A DNA stretch of 37,752 nucleotides from Desulfurivibrio sp. (GTDB lineage Bacteria > Desulfobacterota > Desulfobulbia > Desulfobulbales > SURF-16), in assembly GCA_003605035.1 (NCBI GenBank), contig QZKJ01000107.1, positions 1 to 37,752 of the forward strand. The letters run 5' to 3'. The notes below the pieces were generated by a model. It was not told the DNA's origin. It did no database searches and saw only the letters and a program-made list of their open reading frames with translations. The first letter of the stretch is position 1, and each line of letters begins with the position of its first letter. This document shows, piece after piece, positions 16,996 through 26,118 of the stretch. A program made the translations under genes and the position numbers.

Positions 16996-17217
16996 TTCTG
17001 TCGCCTCACCAAATAAGCGCGCGGCTGATCTTTGCCGCCTGCCCCTCTCTTGCTCGGCATCTGAACGCCGCGCCGCCTGGATGGCATAGTTGCTGTTGCC
17101 CTCCAATCCCCACCGCCCTGGCCAGGGGCAGGCGCCAAATTGCAGGGCCAGACGGCTGTTGATGGCCGCCGGGCTGTCGGGCAATGGTGTCCCGCGCAAG
17201 TAAGGATTGGAAAAAAC

Positions 17218-17589
17218 TCAAGCAGCTTTCGGAAAGTTGCCCGGCAGATTCCAGATCTCCGGGGTCAGGGCCGGCAGACCCCATTGCGCCCTTGCCCGGT
17301 CGCACCGTTCGTTCGGTTCACCATTGAGCCAGGCTGGCTGAAAATCCCGGCAGACCGAGGCCCTCTTTGCATAGATGCTGCAGTGAACCCGTTTGCCGAT
17401 AATCCCCATCAGCGCAATACAGCGGGGGGAAGGACCCGTAGTCCCCCGCATAGCAATACGGAAATCATTCAGTTTTTCCGTCAGTTCGGCAGGTACGCCA
17501 CCCTCAATTGCCAGATCCGATTCAGTCCAGTAAAAAGAGGCTCGGAAAAAAGCGCAACAGGCGCCACAGTCAAGACAGGGATTTACCAT
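17218..17589 (-). CDS. YkgJ-family cysteine cluster protein
   Basis: Small cytoplasmic protein of about 123 aa with the CxxCGxCC signature (CLDCGACC) close to its N-terminus, then RC, C(S)IY, VCRDF and a final RC. This is the pattern of the YkgJ / UPF0153 family, which probably binds a zinc or iron-sulfur centre of unknown purpose. I chose ATG 17589 because family members start only a few residues before the cysteine motif; ATG 17622 or 17649 are open alternatives and none has a strong ribosome binding site. It is upstream of the fatty acid hydroxylase gene on the same strand but separated by about 220 bp. Confidence 0.85.
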   Translation of the reverse strand: MVNPCLDCGACCAFFRASFYWTESDLAIEGGVPAELTEKLNDFRIAMRGTTGPSPRCIALMGIIGKRVHCSIYAKRASVCRDFQPAWLNGEPNERCDRARAQWGLPALTPEIWNLPGNFPKAA

Positions 17590-17696
17590 ACTTTTCGCAT
17601 AATGTACGGAAAGAAAGCGCATAAAAAAGGCAATTCTAATTGTTGCCATGCCTGCAGGCAGTTGTCAATGCGAATTCGCCTGACTGACTGGCAAAC

Positions 17697-17729
17697 AAAA
17701 AAGGATGCCCCCAACGGACATCCTTTTTT
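17697..17729. terminator. Intrinsic terminator after the dodecaheme cytochrome gene
   Basis: AAAAAAGGATG (17697-17707) pairs with CATCCTTTTTT (17719-17729) around an 11-nt loop. On the minus strand it lies 30 bp past the dodecaheme cytochrome stop codon and gives a T-run of six. Confidence 0.9.
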
Positions 17730-17758
17730 ATTAAAAGTGTTTATGAAAAACAGCCGGT

Positions 17759-19765
17759 TTAGAAATTATGGCATTTTGCACACTCATAGCCTTTGGCAAT
17801 GTGCTTCTTATGCAATGTGCTGCCGCTCCAGGTCTTGGAACCGTGGCAGTCATTGCACAGATCGCTTTTCGCCTTGACCAGGCCGCTCGGCTCAGAGGTA
17901 TGACAGCTCACGCAGGCCAGGCCCTCGGAACTGTGCTCCTGATGAAGGTTCTGCCAGGAAAGCGACTTCTGTTCATGGCACAGGGTGCAGTCCTTAACCT
18001 TGGCCGGCCAGGTATGGTAACCAAGCTGATCAAAGGGCACCATGCCGCTGCCGTCCGGGGTCTCGCCGGAGAAATCATGGCATTCACCGCAGGACGGGGC
18101 CATGGAGGCGGGCTCAACACCATGGGTGATCAGCATTTCGGCATCAACATCAACCATCTGATAGCTGCCGGTCATGCCCTGCTCTTCCATGCCTTTCTGG
18201 ACGGCCTGATCGAAATCACCGGTCATGAACATCCACATGATAGCCGGCGGCACGATCTTGCCGCTTTCATGCAGCGGCATGACGGAGAAGTGACGTTTAA
18301 TCGGCACAATCTGCGATTTGCCGTCAAAGGCCTCGCCGTTTGCACTGGCCATGGGGTAGATGCCTCTTTCGTCAGCCTGAATCGCCTGGCCCATGCTGTA
18401 TACCTCGGAGGTGCCGTCAAACCAGGTGTATTCCGGCTTGACGTTGGCAACCTTGACCTCTTCGCCGACAAAGCCGCCCTGGCCTGAACAGAAGGCAGGA
18501 TTCCAGACCGGGTTCAACCAGTCGCGGGACATCTCGGTTGCCCCGCCTTTGCCGAATTCACGGATATGGCAGACCTGGCAGGCTACCTGGCCGGCGGCAT
18601 GGCGGTTTAAGGTGGCGTCACCGTGAGGCGCTGCGGTGTGACAGTCGGCACATTGCGGCGCCGGGGCTTCGGTCTGGCGCAGATCAATGCCGCGGCCGCC
18701 GATCTTATGGCCGGAAGCGGCATGGCAGGCTGAGCAGGTCAGGTCGGCGCCGCCCGCGTCAGCGGACATGTGCACGTCCTGGGCCACGGTGGGCGCGACG
18801 CTGTTGGCGCCCATATCGCCCCGCTTGGTCCAGTCTCCGCCGCCTGCCTTGGCATGGCAGCGCAGACAGGACTGTCTGGTCGGCATATGCACGGTGCGGG
18901 CCAGGTCAACCATGGTGGTGCCGGCCGGCATCTTGGCATAATCAGGCAGGGTGCTGTAGTTACCCTCCGCATCAACCAGGCCGAAGATGTAGGTTTTTGT
19001 CTCGCCGTTGATATTGACCACGGTCTCCGCATTATTCGGGTCAGGATCCGGGACAAATGCCCGCTGGTAGGTGTCGTTGTGGCACATCATACAGTCAATG
19101 TCATTGACGTTCGGCGGATGCGGGGCATTGCCGTCAGCCCGGACATGACAGGTATAGCAGGCGCCCTTGGAAGATATGGCATAGGTGCAGAAGGTATTGA
19201 TGCCGTTGACGCCCTTGCCGTCATCACCGGTGCTGTTGGTCACGTCCGGAGAGGGGCCGGACCACTGCATGTGCAGGCTCTGCAGCATATCCTGGGCCTC
19301 GATCTGATGGCAGGCGATACAGGTGGCCGGGCCGTCATAGGAGGAAATGAACGGATGAGTAACTGCCGCGCTTGCGGACCCGGCAGCTCCCCCGCTGGTG
19401 GCTGCTCCCGTTACCGTGAAGGGAGTGGTGTCAGCCAGCCGGTTCCTCCGGTCCCTGAGATTGCACTTGAAATCCCACTCCCCGGTCATCTCATCAGCCG
19501 GAATGGGATAATCATAGGTGGCGGTGCGCCCGTCAATCTGCATGCTCTGCCTGTCGACCAGTACGTTATCCGCTGCATCGGTGATGGTGATCTGGGCAGA
19601 CCGAAGCGTCCGCGCCCACTCACCCGTACCGGTACACACGAAGTGCACGGTGTTGCCGACCAGTGCCGGGGTTGGATTGATGGACATGTCAATGCCCCGA
19701 TCTGCTGCATAGCCATTACCGGCAAGCAAAGCGAAAGCCGCTGCCGTAAATATCATTTTTTTCAT
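17759..19765 (-). CDS. Exported dodecaheme c-type cytochrome with N-terminal beta domain
   Basis: Exported protein of 668 aa. ATG 19765 (CGGAG 5 nt upstream) starts the signal peptide MKKMIFTAAAFALLAGNGYA. Residues 25-120 look like an immunoglobulin-type beta domain with no heme. Twelve CxxCH sites follow: CIACH, CYTCH, CMMCH, CLRCH, CSACH, CADCH, CQVCH, then, after about 150 residues, CGECH, CTLCH, CVSCH, CNDCH and CAKCH at the very C-terminus. The seven-plus-five layout, with a heme-free insert carrying PLHESGKIVPPAIMW, resembles respiratory multiheme oxidoreductases and extracellular cytochromes. There is no lipobox, so it is soluble or secreted. Monocistronic, with its own terminator. The redox partner cannot be named. 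Confidence 0.93.
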   Translation of the reverse strand: MKKMIFTAAAFALLAGNGYAADRGIDMSINPTPALVGNTVHFVCTGTGEWARTLRSAQITITDAADNVLVDRQSMQIDGRTATYDYPIPADEMTGEWDFKCNLRDRRNRLADTTPFTVTGAATSGGAAGSASAAVTHPFISSYDGPATCIACHQIEAQDMLQSLHMQWSGPSPDVTNSTGDDGKGVNGINTFCTYAISSKGACYTCHVRADGNAPHPPNVNDIDCMMCHNDTYQRAFVPDPDPNNAETVVNINGETKTYIFGLVDAEGNYSTLPDYAKMPAGTTMVDLARTVHMPTRQSCLRCHAKAGGGDWTKRGDMGANSVAPTVAQDVHMSADAGGADLTCSACHAASGHKIGGRGIDLRQTEAPAPQCADCHTAAPHGDATLNRHAAGQVACQVCHIREFGKGGATEMSRDWLNPVWNPAFCSGQGGFVGEEVKVANVKPEYTWFDGTSEVYSMGQAIQADERGIYPMASANGEAFDGKSQIVPIKRHFSVMPLHESGKIVPPAIMWMFMTGDFDQAVQKGMEEQGMTGSYQMVDVDAEMLITHGVEPASMAPSCGECHDFSGETPDGSGMVPFDQLGYHTWPAKVKDCTLCHEQKSLSWQNLHQEHSSEGLACVSCHTSEPSGLVKAKSDLCNDCHGSKTWSGSTLHKKHIAKGYECAKCHNF

Positions 19766-20344
19766 ATACACTCCGGTTATATGTTTATTTGCGCCCGTAA
19801 ATACTTTAGAACTTTGTTGATGTCAGAATGAACCTTGGCCATTGCGTATAATGGTCAAAGCGGAAAACAGCTCTTCTTCATTCGCTCCTCCTTGCTTGTT
19901 TTGCGTGAAGATCCCGCCTTTTTCTGATGAAAGCCATTATGCTTGCCCATACGATTTTAACAGCCCGAAGAAAAGCAAAGCGTGTGCCATGATTACTAAA
20001 TTTCAAATAAATATTTGTTATTATTATATAAATTTACAATAATAAGAATTTTTATTCTACCAGCCGATAAACCAATTCTGTCGCTCTGGGGAGACAAAAT
20101 CGGCCAGTGCGACAATTTGCCACAGCCACAACGTGGGATTAACAACTGTTTACAGCGGAAAAGGCGACCACGGCAAATTGTGTCTTTTTTTAGAGACAAA
20201 TTAAAAAATTTGTACTTTCTCCCCGGCAACAATAAAAACAAATTCAGCCAATCCTCTACTCAACAAGCAGATTCAGTCAGCAGAGATTGCATGGACCCCC
20301 CTTGAAGTACTTCTGCCCGCACCTGGCAATCCCCTGGAAAAAAC

Positions 20345-20375
20345 TTGACAAAAACCGGCGGGTAACCCCTATAAT
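20345..20375 (+). promoter_or_regulatory. Promoter with perfect hexamers and 19-bp spacer
   Basis: TTGACA (20345-20350) and TATAAT (20370-20375) both match the sigma-70 consensus but are 19 bp apart. The spacer contains the dyad GGGTAACCC (20360-20368). Long spacers with an internal dyad are typical of promoters activated by MerR-family regulators. It points toward the gene at 20631. Confidence 0.6.
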
Positions 20376-20393
20376 TTCCAATGAAAAGTTTAA

Positions 20394-20572
20394 AGAGCCT
20401 CTTGCAAAATGAACATCGTAGCGAGATCGAGAAAAAAATATTCTGGGCAAGGATGAGTTGTAAAATCGCCCGGAAGCGTAGCAGTGCTACGTTGAGGACG
20501 ATTTCACCAGGAAGACGCCGCACAGGTTATTTTTAGCCGATCGGAGTAGTTGTTCATTTTGCATGAGGCTCT
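20394..20572 (+). mobile_element. MITE-like element, full copy, 179 bp
   Basis: Terminal inverted repeats begin AGAGCCTCTTGCAAAATGAA and end with the complement (TTCATTTTGCATGAGGCTCT), one mismatch over 21 bp. A perfect hairpin CGTAGCAGTGCTACG lies near the middle. The left half is 94/98 identical to 1-98. It encodes nothing and so would need a transposase in trans. No clear target duplication is seen; both right ends continue TAA. Confidence 0.85.
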
Positions 20573-20630
20573 AAAGCAAGGCCCTCCGCCTGCTTCACTG
20601 AAATGACAAACAGACAAATGAGAAGAAATC

Positions 20631-23096
20631 ATGACCACAGCCTATCTCAACAGCGGCAATTTCCCTGCTGCATCACATGCTACGGCAGACGCCCTGGCAG
20701 CAGAACTGGAATCCCTCTTCAGTAGCGACTTCACCGGAAACATGTTTGCCATGCTGGCCGGGTATCAGCGGATACTGGCCGACAACCGGCAGCGGCAGCA
20801 GTGGCCCGCGGTCCATAAAAAACTGGAAACTCTTTTCAAGTGCGGCAGCTATGCGGCGGTCGACGGCCCGATGGTCGGCATCCCGGTATCCATCCGGGAC
20901 AGCGACTATTTCCAGGCTACGGTGCAGCACTTCGGCAAGGAACGGTCAAAGATCGCCAGCATCGAATGGATGGCCACCGCCTGGAACATGACCTTCGCCG
21001 ATACCGGTCTATGGATGGGGAAAACCTTTGAACCGGTAAGTAAAGAGGTGGCGGCGGACAAGACCGGCAATGATGCCGAAATAATGGCCCGGTATGACCC
21101 GCAATCCACCCGCATCGGCCGCAACTTTTTCCGGCAGCCCCCCCAGCCTGGCCTGCTCCAGGGCCTCGGCCTGCCCGTGCTGACCCCGATGTGGAACCTG
21201 AAGCCGCGTCCCGCATCCCCGGCAGACAACCCCTTTGACGGTGAGCTGCTGGCCGGGAATCTGGCCAGGGAGATCAACATTCCCTACAGCATGACCGGCG
21301 GCATCTTCCTGGCCGCCCCCGGCAGATCCGTGGTGCCGGAGATGCACGGCAAAGAGGTTTATCAGCTCAACTACCGCTGGCCGCGGCTCAACCCCGCCTA
21401 CCCCATGACCCGGCTCATTGACGAGCTGGTCCGGATTGCCGACGGCATCTATCTGGGCCAGCTGGTTTTCGCCACCCGGCATTACAGCCTGGGCAGTCTG
21501 CGCCTGCTGGCCAGCCCCGACATGCCGGCCATACCCCTGGGCGAAGCTTACGCCAGCCGGCACGACAAGCCGTTTGATTTGCTCTTCAAACTTTTTTCCG
21601 GGGACAGGGAGGTGGATTACGGCTACCGGAACAACGGCTATTTCCTCATGATGGACCCGGCCTTGGCGCGCGAAATCTATGCCGACGACGCCTTCCCCCA
21701 GCTGCGGCCCCGGCCGGGCGAGAGCGGCTATCGGGAACTCGGTTACGACAAATCACCTCCGGCCCGGAAAACCGCGCCGCCCTCAACCGGCGCATCCCCG
21801 CAATATCCCGCCATCACCGACTGGGTGGCGGGTTGGCAGGACCACCCGGCCCTGCGGGAAAAATTCACCACCTTTATCCTGGAGGAATCGACCAGAAAAG
21901 CGGACGGTGATGTGCGGGAGCTTCTGCGCGACGGGGAATCCATTCTGCAGATGCTGCAGCGCATCAGTCTGGACATATCCGCCCAAAGCAGCGGGGACGA
22001 TCAGCTCAAACATTTCGAAAAGCTCCATCGCTTGTTCCGCTGCGGCGTCGCCCCCCGGGTGGTGAACGGCCTGTTTCAGGGCCATGGCAAACAAGGGTAT
22101 AACTGCCGGGTTGACGGCACGGAAAAACGGGACTGGTACGGCCAGGCGGAGGTGGCCCGCGGTTTTGATTTTTATCACGGCGCCACTCTCAACCTCCATC
22201 TCGGCTTTGCCGACACCTTCCGGGCCGATATCGGCAAAAAATTCGGCCACAGCCAGCTGTTTCCCGGCACCCTGGCCAGCCTGCTCGCCGATGACCCCAC
22301 CAGCCCCAATGTGCTGGACATGGTCTGGCACAGCATCGGCAAATACATCTTCCCCTGGGCCGGCAAATCCTTTGAAAAAATCAGCGGCCGCAAGCTGAGC
22401 ATGTTTCTGGACGAAAGCAGTGATCTGGCCAAACGGTACCCGGAGCGGGTCAGGGAGCTGAAAACCCATCTGGCCAGCGCTCCCCACTATGCTCTGGTGA
22501 AAAAGGCCGGCCGTCACTACTGGCACAAACCCGGCGCCTATGCGGCGCATCTGGCCAGCGGCTGCTGGGACAAGGGGATGAGCGAGGAGGACCGGGCCTA
22601 CTGGGAAAAAGAGGCCAGTGAGCATTGGGTGGACGGCAACAACATCCAGGATGAGCGCATTGTGGCGGCCGACCCCCTGATGCGGGTGATCGACATGAAT
22701 TACCGGGTGCCGGACCCCGTGCTGCAGGCCGTGTCCGCGGCCGGTCCCTCACCCTTTGCCCGGCAGGGCTACATCTTTCTCGGCGTAGACGACCGGCAAT
22801 CGATCCTGCCGCAGAACAACGAGGGCGACCGCAAAAAAAAGGTCTTCCAGTTTCACTACCGCTATCCGATGATCGGCGGCCCGACGCCCATCGGTTTCTG
22901 TCTCGATGAGCTGGTGGAGATCGCCGACGGTTTGTTTCTGGGCCAGCTCATCTATGCCACGGCGCTCGAGGTGCCCTATCACTCCTCGGTTGATCCGGCG
23001 GAGTACAGATACCAGCTCTTCGGTTATTTTCTCCTGCTTGATGAGGCCTGGGAGCAGCAACGCCGGGCCATCAGGCTCGATGTCTGGCAGGATTAA
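20631..23096 (+). CDS. Unknown 821-aa protein with internal duplication, first gene of the glycyl radical operon
   Basis: Not recognised. The protein has no signal peptide and appears to be two related modules. VYQLNYRWP..RLIDELVRIADGIYLGQLVFAT (from residue 243) is echoed by VFQFHYRYP..CLDELVEIADGLFLGQLIYAT (from 738), each followed by a GYF-hydrophobic-D strand. LFKCG (68) matches LFRCG (468), and WMGKTFE (128) matches WAGKSFE (576). So each half holds a Cys segment, a GK(T/S)F segment and the DELxxIADGxxLGQL segment. The pattern suggests a tandem beta-rich binding or enzyme domain. It starts 89 bp before the glycyl radical enzyme gene and is likely cotranscribed. ATG 20631 has a weak GAGAAG site. 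Confidence 0.85.
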   Translation: MTTAYLNSGNFPAASHATADALAAELESLFSSDFTGNMFAMLAGYQRILADNRQRQQWPAVHKKLETLFKCGSYAAVDGPMVGIPVSIRDSDYFQATVQHFGKERSKIASIEWMATAWNMTFADTGLWMGKTFEPVSKEVAADKTGNDAEIMARYDPQSTRIGRNFFRQPPQPGLLQGLGLPVLTPMWNLKPRPASPADNPFDGELLAGNLAREINIPYSMTGGIFLAAPGRSVVPEMHGKEVYQLNYRWPRLNPAYPMTRLIDELVRIADGIYLGQLVFATRHYSLGSLRLLASPDMPAIPLGEAYASRHDKPFDLLFKLFSGDREVDYGYRNNGYFLMMDPALAREIYADDAFPQLRPRPGESGYRELGYDKSPPARKTAPPSTGASPQYPAITDWVAGWQDHPALREKFTTFILEESTRKADGDVRELLRDGESILQMLQRISLDISAQSSGDDQLKHFEKLHRLFRCGVAPRVVNGLFQGHGKQGYNCRVDGTEKRDWYGQAEVARGFDFYHGATLNLHLGFADTFRADIGKKFGHSQLFPGTLASLLADDPTSPNVLDMVWHSIGKYIFPWAGKSFEKISGRKLSMFLDESSDLAKRYPERVRELKTHLASAPHYALVKKAGRHYWHKPGAYAAHLASGCWDKGMSEEDRAYWEKEASEHWVDGNNIQDERIVAADPLMRVIDMNYRVPDPVLQAVSAAGPSPFARQGYIFLGVDDRQSILPQNNEGDRKKKVFQFHYRYPMIGGPTPIGFCLDELVEIADGLFLGQLIYATALEVPYHSSVDPAEYRYQLFGYFLLLDEAWEQQRRAIRLDVWQD

Positions 23097-23185
23097 GGGA
23101 GAATGGTTATTATTTAAATATTAATGTTTGCTCACCATCGCGGCCGGCATCTTCGACACAGCCACAACCTGGCGGGAGGGACACC

Positions 23186-25669
23186 ATGATAACACTCGAT
23201 GACATCAGCCTGAAGGACTTCACCCTGGAAAACCTGCCCCGGCTGCAGGAACTCCGCCGCCTCTCTTTTGCCAGAAAACCCGAGATCTGTATCGAGCGGG
23301 CCCGCTATATCACCCGTTACCTGCGCGATCAGGATGACCCGGACGACGCGCCGGAGGTACGGCAGGCCAAGAAGGTCAATTATTTCCTGCAGCACAAGCT
23401 GCCGGTCTTTCACGACCGCAATCTGCTGGCCGGCAGCACCACCAGCAAGGCGCTGGGCGCACCATTGTTCCCGGAGTTCTTCGCCCTGACCCTGTGGCCG
23501 GAGCTTGATACGGTCAGCAAACGGGCCAAAAATCCCCAGCAGTTGACCGCTGAAGAGGCCAGGGAGCTGAACCTCGACATCTTCCCCTTCTGGATGGACA
23601 ACAACGTGCTGGAATTGACCCGGGCGCGGATCGTCAAGGAAAAGAACGCCAATGCCGCGGAAAGCCTGCGGCTCTTTGAAAGCCTGGTCTTCTTCATTGC
23701 CGCCAAGGCCGGCTGCATCTCCCACGCCGTGCCCACCTATGCGCCCGTGCTGGAGCATGGCCTGAGCGGCCTGATCGGTATGGCGGCGGAGCGCGAAGCA
23801 GCCAGCCGGACCCAGGCCGGCGAGGCAGGCATCCGGCAGGCCGATTTTTACCGGGCCGTGCAGATCGCGCTTTCAGGCATCATCACCTACGCCGAACACC
23901 TGGCCGACGAGGCGGAAAGGCGGGCCGGCGTGGCCGCTGATCCGGCAGTCAGGCAGGAACTGCTCGAACTGGCCGGGATCTGCCGGCGGGTGCCGGCCGG
24001 GCCTGCCGCCACCTTCCGGGAGGCGGTCAATGCCGTGTGGCTCTGCCAGGTGGGCATCCACGCCGAAAATATCAACATGGCCATGAGCCCCGGCCGGCTG
24101 GATCAGCTCCTCTATCCCTATTATAAGCGGGACGTGGAGGCGGGGCGCCTGGATACCCGCGGCGCCATTGAGCTGATCGGCTGCCTGTGGCTGAAGATCG
24201 CCGACAATGTCACCATGGTGCCCGAGGCGTCGGAAGAGATGTTCGGCGGCGCCGGCACGGTGCCGGCCATCACCCTGGGCGGGGTGAACGCGGACGGCGA
24301 GGACGCGGTCAATGACCTGACCTATATCATGCTGCGGGTTACCGAACTGCTCGCCATCCGCGACCCCAATGTCAATGCCCGCTATGATTATGAGAAAAAC
24401 AGCAGGCAGTACTGCCGCCGGGTGTCGGAAGTCATTCTCAACACCAGGGCGGTGCCGGCCTTTTTTAATGACCGGGCCAACATCACCGCACTTCAAGGCC
24501 AGGGCGAAAGCATCGAACATGCCCGGGACTATGCGGTGATCGGTTGTGTGGAACTGGCCAGCAGCGGCCGGGACTACCCGGCCTCCAGCTCCATTATGCT
24601 GAACCTGGCCGCGCCGCTGGAGATGGCGTTGTTCCAAGGCAGAAGGCCGATCACCGGCGAGGAGCAGATCGGCCCGCAGACCCCGGACCCGGCCACGCTC
24701 GCGAGTTTCGAGCAGTTCTGGGAGGTGTTCAAGACCCAGCTCGACTGGCTGATCGAAAAGGCCATCGCGCTTAATGAAGAGATGGGCAGGGTGCATCAGC
24801 AGCTGATGCCGTCGCCGCTGCTCTCCGCTTTCTTTGAGGGCCCCCTGGACAAGGGCAGGGATCTCATCCGGGGCGGCTCGCTCTACAATTCCTCCGGGGC
24901 CACCCACATCGCCTTTGCCGATGTGATCGATTCCCTGAATGCCATTGAACAGACGGTGTTCATTGAGAAAAAATTCAGTTTTGCCGAACTGCTGCAGATG
25001 GTGAAAAGCGATTTCGCCGGGCCGGCCGGGGAGAAGATGCGGCTTTATCTGCAAAACAGAACTCCCAAGTACGGCACCGAACATCCCATTGCCCGCAAGA
25101 ACGCCCAAAATGTCGTGCGCCACCTGTTTAAGCTCTATCAGGCCCACACCAACTACCGCGGCGGCTCCTACCGGCCGGCCTACTGGACCATGACCAACCA
25201 TGCGGGACTCGGCGGCATCACCGGCGCCCTGCCCCATGGCCGCAAATCCGGCGAGCTCTTCGCCAGCGGCATCACCCCGGTCTCGGGCGCGGCGCCGGAG
25301 TTGACCGCCTGCCTCAATGCCGTGGCGGAGCTGGGCGGCGAATGCGTGCCGGGCTGCTGGGCCCTGAACATCAAATACAGCCCGGAAGGTGACCCGGCGC
25401 AGATGAGCGAGCGTTTCGCCCAGACCATCGAGGCCTATTTCCAGGCCGGCGGCCAGCAGGTGCAGTTCAACATCATGACCTACGAGATGCTGCAGGACGC
25501 CAGAAAGCACCCGGAAAAATATCCGGAACTGATGGTGCGGGTGTCCGGCTACTCCGCCTATTTCAAGGACCTCAATGAACTGATGAAGGACGAATTGATC
25601 ACCCGCACCATGTATGACCTGACCAATGGCCGGGCCGTACCCTATCCAGAGGAAAAAGGGGGGAAATAA
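23186..25669 (+). CDS. Glycyl radical enzyme (PFL/dehydratase superfamily), substrate unknown
   Basis: Oxygen-sensitive radical enzyme of 827 aa with the ten-strand barrel seen in pyruvate formate-lyase, glycerol dehydratase and choline TMA-lyase. The radical site is G788 in RVSGYSAYF near the C-terminus. The thiyl cysteine is C454 in VIGCVELASSGRDYP. The C-x-E arrangement (C454, E456) is that of eliminases, where the Glu acts as base; pyruvate formate-lyase has two adjacent cysteines instead. The usual proline after CVE is Leu here, so it does not match known dehydratases, CutC or isethionate lyase exactly. GGGAGG precedes ATG 23186. The SCP2-like protein and the activase follow directly. 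The substrate is open. Confidence 0.93.
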   Translation: MITLDDISLKDFTLENLPRLQELRRLSFARKPEICIERARYITRYLRDQDDPDDAPEVRQAKKVNYFLQHKLPVFHDRNLLAGSTTSKALGAPLFPEFFALTLWPELDTVSKRAKNPQQLTAEEARELNLDIFPFWMDNNVLELTRARIVKEKNANAAESLRLFESLVFFIAAKAGCISHAVPTYAPVLEHGLSGLIGMAAEREAASRTQAGEAGIRQADFYRAVQIALSGIITYAEHLADEAERRAGVAADPAVRQELLELAGICRRVPAGPAATFREAVNAVWLCQVGIHAENINMAMSPGRLDQLLYPYYKRDVEAGRLDTRGAIELIGCLWLKIADNVTMVPEASEEMFGGAGTVPAITLGGVNADGEDAVNDLTYIMLRVTELLAIRDPNVNARYDYEKNSRQYCRRVSEVILNTRAVPAFFNDRANITALQGQGESIEHARDYAVIGCVELASSGRDYPASSSIMLNLAAPLEMALFQGRRPITGEEQIGPQTPDPATLASFEQFWEVFKTQLDWLIEKAIALNEEMGRVHQQLMPSPLLSAFFEGPLDKGRDLIRGGSLYNSSGATHIAFADVIDSLNAIEQTVFIEKKFSFAELLQMVKSDFAGPAGEKMRLYLQNRTPKYGTEHPIARKNAQNVVRHLFKLYQAHTNYRGGSYRPAYWTMTNHAGLGGITGALPHGRKSGELFASGITPVSGAAPELTACLNAVAELGGECVPGCWALNIKYSPEGDPAQMSERFAQTIEAYFQAGGQQVQFNIMTYEMLQDARKHPEKYPELMVRVSGYSAYFKDLNELMKDELITRTMYDLTNGRAVPYPEEKGGK

Positions 25670-25671
25670 CC

Positions 25672-26118
25672 ATGCCGGACCTGATCACGCAGCAAGTCCA
25701 GAAGAAACTGTGGCAGAGATTGCAAAACAGTTTCAGCTCCGAGGTGGCGGAGGAATTCCTGCAGACCCTGCTGACCCTGATGCAGTTTGTCTTTGTGGTG
25801 AATGCCGACTACCGCCGGAATCTCAAAAATTTCGAGGGACGTTACCAGTTCTGCAGCAAGGACGGCGAGGTGACCATTGCCGCGCTCTTCCATGACAACA
25901 GGATGGAGGTGATGGAAAAAAAGATCGACAAACCCGATATCACCATCACCTTCCGCGACGGCAGGACCCTGCTTAATTTCATCATCGCGCCCCGGCAGGA
26001 TATCCTCGGTTCCATGCTGCGTCATGATGTGGTGACCGAAGGCAACCTCAATTATCTGTATAAATTCGGCTTTATGGCCAAGCAGCTGCAACTGATGATG
26101 CCGCAGCTGTCCCAGTGA
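25672..26118 (+). CDS. SCP2-like sterol/lipid-binding domain protein
   Basis: Soluble 148-aa protein that looks like a sterol carrier protein 2 domain, a small fold with a hydrophobic tunnel that binds lipids or acyl compounds. The recognisable part is KPDITITFRDGRTLLNFII, followed by a helix, EGNLNYLYKFGFMAKQL, and a hydrophobic C-terminus. It begins with a helical segment ending LLTLMQFVFVVNADY. It sits 2 bp after the glycyl radical enzyme and its stop codon overlaps the GTG of the activase, so translation of all three is coupled. Possibly it delivers or shields a hydrophobic substrate. No catalytic residues are evident. Confidence 0.78.
   Translation: MPDLITQQVQKKLWQRLQNSFSSEVAEEFLQTLLTLMQFVFVVNADYRRNLKNFEGRYQFCSKDGEVTIAALFHDNRMEVMEKKIDKPDITITFRDGRTLLNFIIAPRQDILGSMLRHDVVTEGNLNYLYKFGFMAKQLQLMMPQLSQ

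Larger units (their letters stand above)
19766..20630. other. Long divergent intergenic region
   Basis: This 865-bp gap lies between the divergent cytochrome and glycyl-radical-enzyme operons. Around 19990-20060 it is very AT-rich, a likely promoter zone. ACAATTTGCC at 20112-20121 is mirrored by GGCAAATTGT at 20172-20181. A strong promoter-like pair lies at 20345-20375 and a MITE-like element at 20394-20572. No protein-coding frame is convincing. Confidence 0.6.

Noticed and set aside
17658-17669. Perfect palindrome TGCCTGCAGGCA
   Set aside because: Too short and isolated to be assigned a function.
18770-19831. Plus-strand frame opposite the dodecaheme cytochrome
   Set aside because: The minus strand carries twelve CxxCH sites and a signal peptide; the plus frame is a shadow.
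20101-20124. Possible sigma-54 promoter in the repeated TGTGGCAAATTGTC sequence
   Set aside because: The GG and GC dinucleotides are not at the required 10-nt separation.
23873-25510. Long antisense frame (545 codons) opposite the glycyl radical enzyme
   Set aside because: Mirror of a GC-rich coding region; the plus-strand enzyme has complete family motifs, and the antisense product has no recognisable domain.
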